Positions 17,155-25,943 of a DNA stretch of 64,000 nucleotides are shown one piece after another (within the stretch, counting starts at the first letter, position 1; every line of letters begins with the position of its first letter). The position numbers and the translations under genes were made by a program. This DNA comes from Sphingomonas sp. YR710 (GTDB taxonomy: Bacteria > Pseudomonadota > Alphaproteobacteria > Sphingomonadales > Sphingomonadaceae). The notes beneath the pieces are model-generated. The model was given only the letters and a program-made list of their open reading frames with translations, did no database searches and was not told the origin of the DNA. The stretch covers positions 1-64,000 of the forward strand of contig NZ_FMZJ01000010.1 of the NCBI RefSeq assembly GCF_900101455.1. Direction: 5' to 3'.

Positions 17155-18363
17155 ATGCTGGGCACCACCATCCTGCTGGCGATCCGCGAAATCCGACGTC
17201 ATTTGCTGCGGTCCTTCCTCACCGTGCTCGGTATCGTCATCGGTGTCTGGGCGGTGGTGACGATGGTGACGCTGGGCAATGGCGCGACGGCGGCGGTCAA
17301 ACAGCAGATCGCCAGTCTTGGCTCGAACATCCTCCAGGTCCGTCCCGGCCAGGGCTTTGGCCGCGGCGGCGGTGGGCCGCAGCCGCCCGATTTCAAGATC
17401 GAGGATCTCGATGCGATCCGCACCCAGATCGTCGGCGTGGTGGCGGTCGCGCCGCAGGTGCAGTCGTCGGGCATCGCCGTCTATAATGCGTCCAACTGGT
17501 CGACGACGATCAACGGCACCAATCGCGATTATTTTTCCGCGCAGGGGTGGACGCTCGCGGACGGGCGCATCTTCTCGGCGGCCGAGGAGCAGGCCGGCAA
17601 GGCGGTCTGCGTGATCGGCAATACCGTGAAGACGCGGCTGTTCCGCAGCCGCGATCCGGTCGGTCAGCGGTTCCGGATCAAGAATATCTCGTGCGAGATC
17701 ATCGGCCTGCTTGTCGCGCGCGGCCAGGGCGGCTTCGGTAACGATCAGGACGATGTCGTGATCATGCCCTACAAGGCGGTCCAGCGGCGGATGACGGGCT
17801 CGCGCGATGTGAAGGGCATATTGGTCTCGGTCGACGAGGCGTATGACAGTAAGCAGATTCAGGATTCGCTGCGCACCTTGCTGCGCGAGCGCCGCCATCT
17901 GAGCGACGAAGCCGATGATGATTTCAACATCTTCGACACGAAGCAGATATCGGACACGTTGCAGGGCACGACCCAGATCCTGACGGCCTTGCTCGGTGCG
18001 GTCGCCGCGGTCAGCCTGCTGGTCGGCGGTATCGGCATCATGAACATCATGTTGGTCTCGGTGACCGAGCGCACCCGCGAGATCGGCATCCGGCTGGCGA
18101 TCGGCGCAGTCGCCCGCGAGGTGCTGCTGCAATTTCTCGTCGAGGCGGTGACTCTCGCCTGTCTGGGCGGTCTGCTCGGTTTGCTGCTGGCCTTTGTCTC
18201 GACGGTCCTGCTCGCGCCGGTGCTGCAGGTGCCCTTCATTTTCGATCCGAAGATCAACGCTTTGGCTTTCTTCTTTTCGGCGGTGATCGGCGTGGTGTTC
18301 GGCTATTTCCCGGCGCGCCGTGCGGCGTCGCTCAACCCGATAGAGGCTTTGCGGCACGAATGA
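17155..18363 (+). CDS. MacB-type ABC transporter permease
   Basis: A 402-aa membrane protein with the FtsX/MacB layout. One N-terminal helix (FLTVLGIVIGVWAVVTMVTLG) is followed by a large periplasmic domain of about 220 residues and three C-terminal helices with the FtsX signature VGGIGIMNIMLVSVTERTREI and the terminal ARRAASLNPIEALRHE. Start ATG 17155 (MLGTTILLAIREI) is preferred; a GTG at 17137 is in frame. A glycine-rich insert (GRGGGG) occurs early in the periplasmic domain. With the ATPase, adaptor and channel it forms a complete tripartite exporter; cargo unknown (antibiotics, peptides or lipids are typical of the family). Confidence 0.88.
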   Translation: MLGTTILLAIREIRRHLLRSFLTVLGIVIGVWAVVTMVTLGNGATAAVKQQIASLGSNILQVRPGQGFGRGGGGPQPPDFKIEDLDAIRTQIVGVVAVAPQVQSSGIAVYNASNWSTTINGTNRDYFSAQGWTLADGRIFSAAEEQAGKAVCVIGNTVKTRLFRSRDPVGQRFRIKNISCEIIGLLVARGQGGFGNDQDDVVIMPYKAVQRRMTGSRDVKGILVSVDEAYDSKQIQDSLRTLLRERRHLSDEADDDFNIFDTKQISDTLQGTTQILTALLGAVAAVSLLVGGIGIMNIMLVSVTERTREIGIRLAIGAVAREVLLQFLVEAVTLACLGGLLGLLLAFVSTVLLAPVLQVPFIFDPKINALAFFFSAVIGVVFGYFPARRAASLNPIEALRHE

Positions 18364-19151
18364 AACGAATGTCCTTATCCTCCATCTACCGTCACCCTGG
18401 CGAAGGCTGGGGTCTCTCCGGACTCACCGCATGTGAAGGCTTTGGAGGGATCCCAGCCTTCGCTGGGACGACGGCGAAATATTGGGTGGCAGCCATCATG
18501 ATCGCGGCCTGCGCGTCGGCCCAGGCCCGCAAGCCCGATGTCCCCCCGCCCGTCTGCGCCGGCACGATCAAGACCCCGCTCTTCATCTCGCCGATGGGCG
18601 AACCCTTCCGCCCGAAGCCCGGCGGCCCCGATCCGGTCGCGACCTGGTTCGCCGGCGCTGACACCAATCATGACGGCCAGCTCACGCTCGGCGAAATGAC
18701 CGCCGATGCCGATCGCTTTTTCGCCACGCTCGATCACGATCATGACGGGCAGCTGCTGCCCGACGAGGTCGATGCATATGAGGAAAATGTCGCTCCGGAA
18801 GTCCGCCTCTATCAGCCGCGCCCTGCCGACGGCGGCCGAAAGCCCGACAAGGATCGCCCGAACGACCGCCGTAGCCGCCCGTCCGCCCGCGGCACCGCCG
18901 ATTATGGCGGTGCGATCGGCGCGGGGCGCTATGCCTTTCTCAACATCCCCAATCCGGTCGCCTCGGCCGATGACGATATCAACCGCGCGGTCGACAGCCG
19001 TGAATTCCGTGCTGCGGCGGCCGAGCGCTTCCGTGCACTCGATACCGGCCAGAAGAAGGCCCTGACCCTGAATGATCTGCCGAAAACTCCGGCCCAGATT
19101 GCCGCCAACGCCGCATGTCTGGCCGCGAAGAAAGCGAAGGCCAAAAGATGA
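18360..19151 (+). CDS. EF-hand domain protein with a repeat-encoded N-terminus
   Basis: A 263-aa protein containing two canonical EF-hand loops, DTNHDGQLTLGEM and DHDHDGQLLPDEV, which bind Ca2+ through the Asp/Asn/Glu side chains. A weaker third loop (LDTGQKKALTLNDL) is near the C-terminus. The ATG at 18360 overlaps the permease stop. However, about residues 10-40 are translated from a dispersed palindromic repeat (18389-18473), and the only signal-peptide-like sequence (WVAAIMIAACASAQA) comes after it. The functional start could therefore be GTG 18486 or ATG 18498/18499, with a very short export signal. The C-terminus overlaps the response-regulator gene by 4 nt. A Ca2+-sensing or buffering role is inferred. 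Confidence 0.65.
   Translation: MKRMSLSSIYRHPGEGWGLSGLTACEGFGGIPAFAGTTAKYWVAAIMIAACASAQARKPDVPPPVCAGTIKTPLFISPMGEPFRPKPGGPDPVATWFAGADTNHDGQLTLGEMTADADRFFATLDHDHDGQLLPDEVDAYEENVAPEVRLYQPRPADGGRKPDKDRPNDRRSRPSARGTADYGGAIGAGRYAFLNIPNPVASADDDINRAVDSREFRAAAAERFRALDTGQKKALTLNDLPKTPAQIAANAACLAAKKAKAKR
18389..18473 (+). repeat. Dispersed palindromic repeat, diverged copy A4 within a coding region
   Basis: The arms accctggcgaaggctggggt and tcccagccttcgctgggacg are a diverged version of the repeat at 17035, 22713 and 39730. It is read in frame as part of the EF-hand protein's predicted N-terminus. Confidence 0.65.
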
Positions 19152-19837
19152 GCCATGTTGCCGTCGTCGATGATGATGCCGATCTGCGCAACCTGATCAG
19201 CGATTTCCTGCGCGCGAACGGTCTCACCGTCAGCAGTGCCGCGAGCGGCACCGAAATGGATGCACGGATCTCGGCCGAGCCGGCCGATCTCGTCGTGCTC
19301 GATCTGATGATGCCGGGTGAGGATGGCCTGTCGATCCTCCGGCGGCTGCGCAAGCCGGGTGGCCCCGCGATCATCATGCTCTCGGCGATGGGCGACGATA
19401 CCGATCGCATCATCGGGCTCGAGGTCGGGGCGGATGATTATCTGCCGAAGCCCTGCAATCCGCGCGAGCTGCTCGCGCGCATTCGCGCCGTGCTGCGCCG
19501 GCGCGGCGAGGAGGGCGGCCGGACCAATGGCGCGGTGCGGCGCTTCGGGGCGTGGACGCTCGATATGGTCCAGCGCGAAGTGCATCGGATCGATTGCCCG
19601 CCGGCGCCGCTCACCGATGCCGAATTCCGCGTGCTCGTCGCCTTTCTCGATCGGCCGCAGCGCGTGATGACCCGCGATCAGCTGATCGCCGCCGGCAAAG
19701 GCGTCGACAGCGACGTGTTCGATCGCGCGATCGACGTCACGATCAGCCGCCTGCGCAAGAAACTCGGGCAGGACGATCCGATCCGCACCGTCCGCAACGA
19801 GGGTTACATGTTCACGCTTAAGGTGGACGGCGAATGA
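19148..19837 (+). CDS. OmpR-family two-component response regulator
   Basis: A 229-aa protein. The receiver domain has acidic residues DDD at 8-10, the phosphorylation site Asp52 in VVLDLMMPGEDG, Ser in IMLSAMG and Lys in DYLPKP. The C-terminal winged-helix domain ends SRLRKKLGQDDPIRTVRNEGYMF, the DNA-binding and wing signature of the OmpR/PhoB group. The ATG at 19148 overlaps the EF-hand gene stop, and the stop overlaps the sensor kinase gene. It forms a cognate pair with that kinase. The position just behind the exporter and EF-hand genes suggests it may control them, which is inference. Confidence 0.92.
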   Translation: MSHVAVVDDDADLRNLISDFLRANGLTVSSAASGTEMDARISAEPADLVVLDLMMPGEDGLSILRRLRKPGGPAIIMLSAMGDDTDRIIGLEVGADDYLPKPCNPRELLARIRAVLRRRGEEGGRTNGAVRRFGAWTLDMVQREVHRIDCPPAPLTDAEFRVLVAFLDRPQRVMTRDQLIAAGKGVDSDVFDRAIDVTISRLRKKLGQDDPIRTVRNEGYMFTLKVDGE

Positions 19838-21252
19838 GATTCGGCTGGCCGCGCGGCGTGCCGATCTTCTGGCAGACGCTGATGCTGCTGATTGCGGGCG
19901 TGGCTGTCGTGCAGCTGGTGTCGATCGCGACCTTCCTGTCGCTGCCGCCGCCGCGGCCCGATTATAACCGGCTGACCGACATTGCCGAGGCGCTGTCGGG
20001 GCGGAAGCTCGATCGCCCCCCTATGCCGCACATGCGGGGCTGGGGGCCGGTCGCCGCCGATTCGGGGCAGATGCTGCGGATCGATCACCCGTCGCGCGAG
20101 CGCGCGCTGGCCGTCAGTCTCGCGCCGGCGCCACCGATAGGTGATCCGAACATGATCAGCGTGGCCGGCTTTACCGAGCGGCTGGCCGGTCAGATCGGCG
20201 TACCCGTCGACCACGTCAGACTGTTTTTCGAGCCGGATCAGCATAGCAACATGCCGTTCCACGCGCGGATCGAGCATGAGATCGTCGTCCGTCGCGGCGA
20301 ACCGATCTTCTTCGATACCGTTGTGGCGGGGCTCCGGGTCGGCAATGATTGGCGGGTCGTCCGCACGCCGCCGCGCGACTGGCTGGCCCCCTGGCAGAAG
20401 CGGACCTTGCTGTTGTTCCTGCTGAGCGCGCTGGCCGTGATTCCGGCGGCCTGGCTGTTCGCGCGTCGGCTGACCCGTCCGATTCAGCGCATCGCGGATG
20501 CGGCCGACCGGATGGGCGCCAACCCCCAGGCACCCTCGATTGTCGAGGAGGGGCCGGCCGAGCTGCGCGTGACCGCGCACGCGCTGAACCGGATGCAGGA
20601 ACGGCTGTCGGCCTATCTGTCCGAACGCACCAACATGATCGGCGCGATCGCCCATGATCTGCGCACGCCGCTCGCCCGGATCGCGTTCCGGATCGAGGCG
20701 GCGCCTGACGATATGCGGGAGAAGATCCAGGCCGATATCGAGCAAATGCGCAGCATGATCGCGGCGACCATCAGCTTCGTTCGGAATACCGGCCGCATTG
20801 CGTCGATCGAACGCATTGCGCTCGAGTCCCTGTTGCGGGGAATCGTCGCGGATGAGCAGGAGCTGGGTCGACCGGTGACCATGCGTGCGTGCGCTTCGAT
20901 TCATATCCTTGGCGACAAGACCGCCTTGTGCCGGTTGTTCCAGAATCTGGTCGACAATGCCGTTGCTTATGGCGGGAGTGCCGAGATCAGCCTGGCGGCG
21001 CTCGACCAGCAGGCCGAAGTCCGGATTTCGGATCGCGGGCCGGGCCTGTCGGACGATATGCTGGAAGCGATGTTCAAGCCTTTCGAACGCGGCGATCCGT
21101 CGCGCAACCGTACCACAGGCGGAATCGGACTGGGCCTGAGCATCGCGCGCGCCATCGCGCAGGAGCATGGCGGATCGCTGGTCTTGGAGGCCCGCGACGG
21201 TGGTGGCATAACGGCGCTGTGTCGCCTGCCGATTGTCCCCGATCGCCTATAA
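19834..21252 (+). CDS. Two-component sensor histidine kinase
   Basis: A 472-aa protein with an N-terminal helix (TLMLLIAGVAVVQLVSIATFL), a periplasmic domain of about 160 residues and a second helix (LLLFLLSALAVIPAAWLF). A HAMP linker (RRLTRPIQRIADAADRMG) and a HisKA domain with phospho-accepting His274 in AIAHDLRTPLARI come next. The ATPase domain has an N box (NLVDNAVAYG), G1 (DRGPGLSDD) and G2 (GGIGLGLSIARAIA). It resembles EnvZ/CpxA-type sensors. Start ATG overlaps the response-regulator stop by 4 nt. The sensed signal is not evident. Confidence 0.92.
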   Translation: MRFGWPRGVPIFWQTLMLLIAGVAVVQLVSIATFLSLPPPRPDYNRLTDIAEALSGRKLDRPPMPHMRGWGPVAADSGQMLRIDHPSRERALAVSLAPAPPIGDPNMISVAGFTERLAGQIGVPVDHVRLFFEPDQHSNMPFHARIEHEIVVRRGEPIFFDTVVAGLRVGNDWRVVRTPPRDWLAPWQKRTLLLFLLSALAVIPAAWLFARRLTRPIQRIADAADRMGANPQAPSIVEEGPAELRVTAHALNRMQERLSAYLSERTNMIGAIAHDLRTPLARIAFRIEAAPDDMREKIQADIEQMRSMIAATISFVRNTGRIASIERIALESLLRGIVADEQELGRPVTMRACASIHILGDKTALCRLFQNLVDNAVAYGGSAEISLAALDQQAEVRISDRGPGLSDDMLEAMFKPFERGDPSRNRTTGGIGLGLSIARAIAQEHGGSLVLEARDGGGITALCRLPIVPDRL

Positions 21253-21344
21253 TTATTCCGGCCGGTGTGCGTTCGAACGGAAATTTCGTGCGAAGCCCGG
21301 CGTTCGTAACGATCGGGCGAAGTTCAGGTACGTGAGGGTGGTTG

Positions 21345-21372
21345 TTGTAATTAAATAACAAGACGATATAAT
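21345..21372 (+). promoter_or_regulatory. Candidate promoter for the bkd operon
   Basis: A perfect -10 box TATAAT at 21367-21372 lies 16 nt after TTGTAA (21345-21350), in a locally AT-rich stretch. The -10 box lies about 50 nt before the E1alpha start. Seen by eye only; no transcript data. Confidence 0.45.
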
Positions 21373-21425
21373 TTCCGGATAGTGGCTCGGCTGCCGCCGG
21401 AGCCGTGGATGAGAGGATGCCGGCC

Positions 21426-22685
21426 ATGGTCAAGCGCAATCTGCCGCCGCTGACGCTTCATATCCCGGAACCGCGCTTCCGGCCCGGCGACGCCGTCGAT
21501 TTCGCGGACTTCGACATGCCGGTGGCTGGCGCCGTGGCGCGGCCCGCCATCGATACGGCGCCCGCGGCAATGCGCGACATGAGCTATGACATGGTGCGCG
21601 TGCTCGATGATGCAGGCCGGGCGCAGGGGCCGTGGGATCCGCGGCTTGCTCCTGAAACCCTGCTCAGGATGCTGCGGCATATGGCTTTGGTCCGCGCCTA
21701 TGACGAACGGCTGTACCGCGCGCAGCGCCAGGGCAAGACCAGCTTCTACATGAAATGTACCGGGGAGGAGGCGACCTCGATCGCCGCTGCCCATGCGCTC
21801 GATTATGACGACATGTGCTTTCCGAGCTACCGGCAGCAGGGCGTGCTGATCGCGCGCGAATGGCCGTTGGCCGACATGATGAACCAGGTCTTTTCGAACA
21901 AGGGCGATCGGCTGAAGGGCCGGCAGATGCCGATCATGTATTCGGCGCGCGGCGCCAATTTCTTCTCGATCTCGGGCAATCTCGCCACCCAATATCCGCA
22001 GGCGGTCGGGTGGGCGATGGCAAGCGCCGCGCGCGGGGACACGCGGATCGCTGCCGCCTGGTGCGGCGAGGGATCGACGGCGGAGGGCGATTTCCATTCG
22101 GCGATGACCTTTGCCGCGGTGTACCGGGCGCCCGTCATCCTCAACGTCATCAACAATCAATGGGCGATCTCGTCCTTCGCCGGCTTTGCCGGAGCGGAGG
22201 CGACGACGTTCGCGGCACGGGCGGTGGGTTATGGGATCGCGGGCCTGCGCGTCGACGGCAATGATGCGCTCGCGGTCTATGCCGCGACTTTATGGGCCGC
22301 CGATCGCGCGCGCGGCAATCACGGCCCCACGCTGATCGAACATTTCACCTATCGGGCGGAGGGACACTCGACCTCGGATGATCCGACCAAATATCGCTCC
22401 GCCGAGGAACGCAGCAAATGGCCGCTCGGCGATCCGATCGCGCGGCTGAAACAGCATGTGATCGCGCTCGGCATCTGGGACGAGGAGCGCCACGCCGCGA
22501 TGGACCGCGAGGTCGCCGAGTTATGCAAGGCGGCGCAGCGCGAATCCGAGGCACTGGGCACGCTGCACGACGGGCTCAAGCAGCCGTTCGATTCAATGTT
22601 CGAGGACGTGTTCGAGGAAATGCCGTGGCATCTGCGCGAGCAATCCGCGCAGATGCATGCCGAACGCAAGGCGGCGGGGATATGA
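21426..22685 (+). CDS. bkdA1: Branched-chain 2-oxoacid dehydrogenase E1 alpha subunit
   Basis: A 419-aa thiamine-diphosphate enzyme subunit that decarboxylates branched-chain 2-oxoacids from Val, Leu and Ile breakdown. Motifs: SFYMKCTGEEATSIAAAHAL, the RQQG region, and the ThDP/Mg signature WCGEGSTAEGDFHSAMTFAA...NVINNQWAIS (GDG-like start, NN end). The phosphorylation-loop-like YRAEGHSTSDDPTKYR follows. The ATG at 21426 is chosen because gagagg lies 9 nt upstream; GTG 21405 and ATG 21417 are in frame. The long N-terminal extension before the E1 core is usual for bacterial BkdA1. It is the first gene of an E1alpha-E1beta-E2 operon. Confidence 0.9.
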   Translation: MVKRNLPPLTLHIPEPRFRPGDAVDFADFDMPVAGAVARPAIDTAPAAMRDMSYDMVRVLDDAGRAQGPWDPRLAPETLLRMLRHMALVRAYDERLYRAQRQGKTSFYMKCTGEEATSIAAAHALDYDDMCFPSYRQQGVLIAREWPLADMMNQVFSNKGDRLKGRQMPIMYSARGANFFSISGNLATQYPQAVGWAMASAARGDTRIAAAWCGEGSTAEGDFHSAMTFAAVYRAPVILNVINNQWAISSFAGFAGAEATTFAARAVGYGIAGLRVDGNDALAVYAATLWAADRARGNHGPTLIEHFTYRAEGHSTSDDPTKYRSAEERSKWPLGDPIARLKQHVIALGIWDEERHAAMDREVAELCKAAQRESEALGTLHDGLKQPFDSMFEDVFEEMPWHLREQSAQMHAERKAAGI

Positions 22686-22712
22686 GGATGCATCCCGCCA
22701 CCCCAACCCCAA

Positions 22713-22810
22713 CCGTCATCCCCGCGAAGGCGGGGACCCATACACGCAACGTTCGTTCTCCTGCCTCCAAGTCAGAGATTATGGGTTCCCGCCTTCGCGG
22801 GAATGACGAT
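22713..22810 (+). repeat. Dispersed sphingomonad palindromic repeat, copy A2
   Basis: The arms ccgtcatccccgcgaaggcg and cccgccttcgcgggaatgac flank a variable core. The copy fills the E1alpha-E1beta gap and can form a long hairpin in the bkd mRNA. Homologous to 17035-17129 and 39730-39821. Confidence 0.82.
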
Positions 22811-22827
22811 TTGGGCGGGCAGATCGC

Positions 22828-23847
22828 ATGACCACCCGCACCATGAACATGATCCAGGCGATCAACAGCGCGATCGACGTCAGCATGGATCGCGATGGCC
22901 AGATCGTCGTGCTCGGCGAGGATGTCGGCTTCTTCGGGGGTGTCTTCAAGGCCACGGAAGGTCTGCAGGCGAAGTATGGCAAGACCCGCGTGTTCGATAC
23001 GCCGATCACCGAATGCGGGATCATCGGCGTCGCGGTCGGCATGGCGACCTATGGCCTGCGCCCGGTGCCCGAGATCCAGTTCGCCGACTATATCTATCCC
23101 GCGCTCGATCAGCTCGTGTCGGAAGCGGCGCGGCTGCGTTACCGCTCGGCCGGCGAGTTTACCGCGCCGATCACCGTGCGCACCCCGTTTGGCGGCGGCA
23201 TCTTCGGTGGCCAGACCCACAGCCAGAGCCCGGAAGGGATCTTCACCCATGTCGCGGGTCTGAAGACGGTGATCCCGTCCACCCCCTATGATGCCAAGGG
23301 TCTGCTGATCGCCGCGATCGAGGACAATGATCCGGTGATCTTCTTCGAACCCAAGCGCATCTATAACGGCCCGTTCGACGGCCATCACGATCGCCCGGTC
23401 TCGCCGTGGAGCAAATATCCCGAAAGCGCGGTGCCGGAAGGCTATTACCGGATCGAGCTCGGCCAGGCGCGCACCGTCCGCGAGGGCAACGACGTCACCA
23501 TCCTGGCTTATGGCACGATGGTCCATGTCGCGACCGGCGTGATCGCGGCGACCGGCATCGATGCCGAGATCATCGACCTGCGCACCTTGGTGCCGCTCGA
23601 TATCGAGGCGATCGTCACGTCGGTGAAGAAGACCGGCCGCTGCGTCGTCGTCCATGAGGCGACCAAGACCAGCGGATTCGGCGCCGAGCTCTCGGCGCTG
23701 GTGCAGGAACATTGCTTCCATTCGCTCGAAGCCCCGGTCGAGCGGGTGACGGGTTGGGACACACCCTATCCGCACAGCCTCGAATGGGCCTATTTTCCGG
23801 GGCCGGTGCGCCTCACCGAGGCGCTGCGCCGCGTGATGCAGGATTGA
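22828..23847 (+). CDS. bkdA2: Branched-chain 2-oxoacid dehydrogenase E1 beta subunit
   Basis: A 339-aa transketolase-type beta subunit that completes the ThDP site with E1alpha. Recognisable segments are VVLGEDVGFFGGVFKATEGL (catalytic Glu for ThDP activation), FDTPITECGIIGVAVGMATYG, FADYIYPALDQL and the C-terminal domain with DLRTLVPLDIEAI...VVVHEATKTSGFG. Length and order match BkdA2. It lies 5 bp before the E2 gene and is separated from E1alpha by a palindromic repeat. Confidence 0.93.
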   Translation: MTTRTMNMIQAINSAIDVSMDRDGQIVVLGEDVGFFGGVFKATEGLQAKYGKTRVFDTPITECGIIGVAVGMATYGLRPVPEIQFADYIYPALDQLVSEAARLRYRSAGEFTAPITVRTPFGGGIFGGQTHSQSPEGIFTHVAGLKTVIPSTPYDAKGLLIAAIEDNDPVIFFEPKRIYNGPFDGHHDRPVSPWSKYPESAVPEGYYRIELGQARTVREGNDVTILAYGTMVHVATGVIAATGIDAEIIDLRTLVPLDIEAIVTSVKKTGRCVVVHEATKTSGFGAELSALVQEHCFHSLEAPVERVTGWDTPYPHSLEWAYFPGPVRLTEALRRVMQD

Positions 23848-23852
23848 TCGAC

Positions 23853-25133
23853 ATGGCGAATTACAGCTTCAAGCTCCCCGATATCGGCGAAGGCATTGCA
23901 GAGGCCGAGGTCGTCGCCTGGCATGTGAAAGTCGGCGACGTCGTCGAGGAAGACGATGCGCTGTGCGATCTGATGACCGACAAGGCGACGGTGGAGATGA
24001 CCGCGCCGGTGTCGGGCAAGGTGACGCAGATTGCGGGCGAGGTCGGCGATCTGGTGGCGGTCGGATCGGTGCTGGCGGTGTTCGAGGTGGAGGGGGCGGC
24101 CGTCCTTGAAGAGCCCACTCTGCAGGTTGCGCCGCTGAATCCCTCACCCCCTTTAGGGGGAGAGGGAAAGTCCGAGCGTAGTGAGGACAGGGAGAGGGGG
24201 CAGTCGGACTTCCACGCGCCGACACTCGTTCCTCCAGCACAGCCCCCTCTCCCCAACCCTCTCCCCCTAAAGGGGGAGAGGGAGCAGAAGGTGCTGGCCT
24301 CCCCCGCCGTCCGCGCGCGCGCCAAAAACCTCGGCATCGATCTCGCACAAGTCAAATCCGCCGGCGATCATGTCCGCCACGCCGATCTCGACGCCTTTCT
24401 CACCTACAACAACAGCTACCGCTCCGCCGCGCCGGCCCGGCCCGACGAGCAGGTCAAGGTGATCGGCCTGCGCCGCCGCATCGCCGAGAATATGGCGGCG
24501 TCGAAGCGCGCGATCCCGCACTTCACCTATGTCGAGGAAATCGACGTCACCAAGCTCGAGGCCCTGCGCGCCGATCTGAACGCGACGCGCGGTGACAAGC
24601 CCAAGCTCACGATGTTGCCGCTGCTCATCGTCGCGATCTGCCGCGCGCTGCCCGATTTCCCGATGATCAACGCGCGCTATGACGACGAAGCGGGTGTCGT
24701 CACCCGTTTTGGCGCGGTCCATCTCGGCATGGCGGCGCAGACCGACGCCGGGCTGATGGTCCCTGTCATCCGCGACGCGCAGGATCGCAACATCTGGCAG
24801 CTCGCGGCGGACATCATCCGCCTCGCCGAGGCAGCGCGCAGTGGCAAGGCGAAGAGCGAGGAGCTGTCGGGCTCCACGCTGACGATCACCTCGCTCGGCC
24901 CGTTGGGCGGCATCGCGACGACGCCGGTGATCAACCGGCCCGAAGTGGCGATCATCGGCCCGAACAAGGTGGTCGAGCGGCCGGTGTTCCGCGACGGCGT
25001 GGTGGTGGCTGCCAGGCTGATGAATCTCTCGATCAGTTGCGATCATCGCGTGGTCGACGGCTGGGATGCGGCGAGCTTTGTGCAGGCGATCAAGCGGCTG
25101 ATCGAAACCCCGGCGCTCTTGTTTGTCGATTGA
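23853..25133 (+). CDS. bkdB: Dihydrolipoyl acyltransferase E2 of the branched-chain 2-oxoacid dehydrogenase complex
   Basis: A 426-aa core enzyme that passes the acyl group from E1 to CoA through a lipoyl-lysine arm. The lipoyl domain is about residues 1-80 with Lys44 in MTDKATVEM. The peripheral-subunit-binding domain is about 149-185 (ASPAVRARAKNLGIDL...VRHADLDAFL). The catalytic acyltransferase domain runs to the end with the active-site His in SCDHRVVDGWDAASF. The linker between the first two domains (about residues 95-145) is encoded by a palindromic repeat and reads as Pro/Gly/Glu-rich peptide (PSPPLGGEG...NPLPLKGERE). The ATG at 23853 starts directly at the lipoyl fold. No E3 gene follows, so dihydrolipoyl dehydrogenase must come from elsewhere. 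Confidence 0.92.
   Translation: MANYSFKLPDIGEGIAEAEVVAWHVKVGDVVEEDDALCDLMTDKATVEMTAPVSGKVTQIAGEVGDLVAVGSVLAVFEVEGAAVLEEPTLQVAPLNPSPPLGGEGKSERSEDRERGQSDFHAPTLVPPAQPPLPNPLPLKGEREQKVLASPAVRARAKNLGIDLAQVKSAGDHVRHADLDAFLTYNNSYRSAAPARPDEQVKVIGLRRRIAENMAASKRAIPHFTYVEEIDVTKLEALRADLNATRGDKPKLTMLPLLIVAICRALPDFPMINARYDDEAGVVTRFGAVHLGMAAQTDAGLMVPVIRDAQDRNIWQLAADIIRLAEAARSGKAKSEELSGSTLTITSLGPLGGIATTPVINRPEVAIIGPNKVVERPVFRDGVVVAARLMNLSISCDHRVVDGWDAASFVQAIKRLIETPALLFVD
24140..24290 (+). repeat. Palindromic repeat inserted in frame in the E2 linker
   Basis: Two outer palindromes, CCCCCTTTAGGGGG (24147-24160) and CCCCCTAAAGGGGG (24263-24276), stand with agaggg/ccctct extensions in inverted orientation around a core carrying gtccgagcgtagtgaggaca. 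The element is about 150 nt, read in frame as roughly 50 residues with no stop codon, and falls in the flexible linker between folded domains. It is related in design to the ctcccc/ggggag repeats at 25944, 26335 and 37030. Confidence 0.82.
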
Positions 25134-25194
25134 TGCGCGTGCCTGCCAAGGCTAGAGAGCCCGCATTCAGAGGTTGAAAGCAGGACAATCGGCA

Positions 25195-25938
25195 ATGGCC
25201 GGCCATAGCAAATTCAAGAATATCATGCACCGGAAGGGTGCGCAGGATAAGAAGCGGTCGTCGCTTTTCTCCAAGCTCAGCCGCGAAATCACGGTGGCGG
25301 CCAAGATGGGCCTGCCCGATCCGGACATGAATGCGCGCCTGCGCTCGGCGGTGATTGCCGCGCGCAAGGAAGGCATGCCCAAGGACAATATCGATCGCGC
25401 GATCAACAAGAGCCAGGGCGGCGACGGCGAGAATTATGAGGAAGTCCGCTATGAGGGTTTCGGCCCCGGCGGCGTCGCCCTCATCATCGAGACGCTGACC
25501 GACAATCGCAACCGCACCGCCACCAACGTCCGCACCGCCGTCTCCAAAAATGGCGGCAATCTCGGCGCGGGCGGATCGGTGAGCCATGGCTTTGATAGGC
25601 TCGGGCTGATCACCTACGCCGCGAGCGCGGGCGACGCCGACAAGGTGTTCGAAGCCGCGCTCGAGGCCGGCGCCGAGGACGTCTCCTCGACCGAGGACGG
25701 CCACGAGATCTGGGTCGCGATCGAATCGCTCCACGAGGTCACCAAGGCGCTCGAGCCGGTACTCGGCGAAGCCTCCGGCGCGAAGCTCGCCTGGCGCCCG
25801 CAGACGATGGTGACGGTCGGCGAGGAGGATGCGGCGAAACTCCTCAAGATGATCGACACGCTCGATGACGACGACGATGTCCAGACGGTGTGGGGCAATT
25901 ATGACGTGCCCGAGGACGTGATGGAGAAATTGGCGTAA
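25195..25938 (+). CDS. yebC: YebC/TACO1-family translation/regulatory protein
   Basis: A 247-aa protein beginning [20 protein letters not shown], the highly conserved YebC N-terminus, with [22 protein letters not shown] in the middle domain. Length fits the family (about 240-250 aa). Family members were long annotated as transcriptional regulators; more recent work places YebC/TACO1 on ribosomes, easing translation of proline-rich stretches. ATG 25195 is used (a TTG at 25174 is in frame). In many proteobacteria yebC directly precedes ruvC; here a DUF559 cassette lies between them. Confidence 0.93.
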   Translation: MAGHSKFKNIMHRKGAQDKKRSSLFSKLSREITVAAKMGLPDPDMNARLRSAVIAARKEGMPKDNIDRAINKSQGGDGENYEEVRYEGFGPGGVALIIETLTDNRNRTATNVRTAVSKNGGNLGAGGSVSHGFDRLGLITYAASAGDADKVFEAALEAGAEDVSSTEDGHEIWVAIESLHEVTKALEPVLGEASGAKLAWRPQTMVTVGEEDAAKLLKMIDTLDDDDDVQTVWGNYDVPEDVMEKLA

Positions 25939-25943
25939 CTTAA

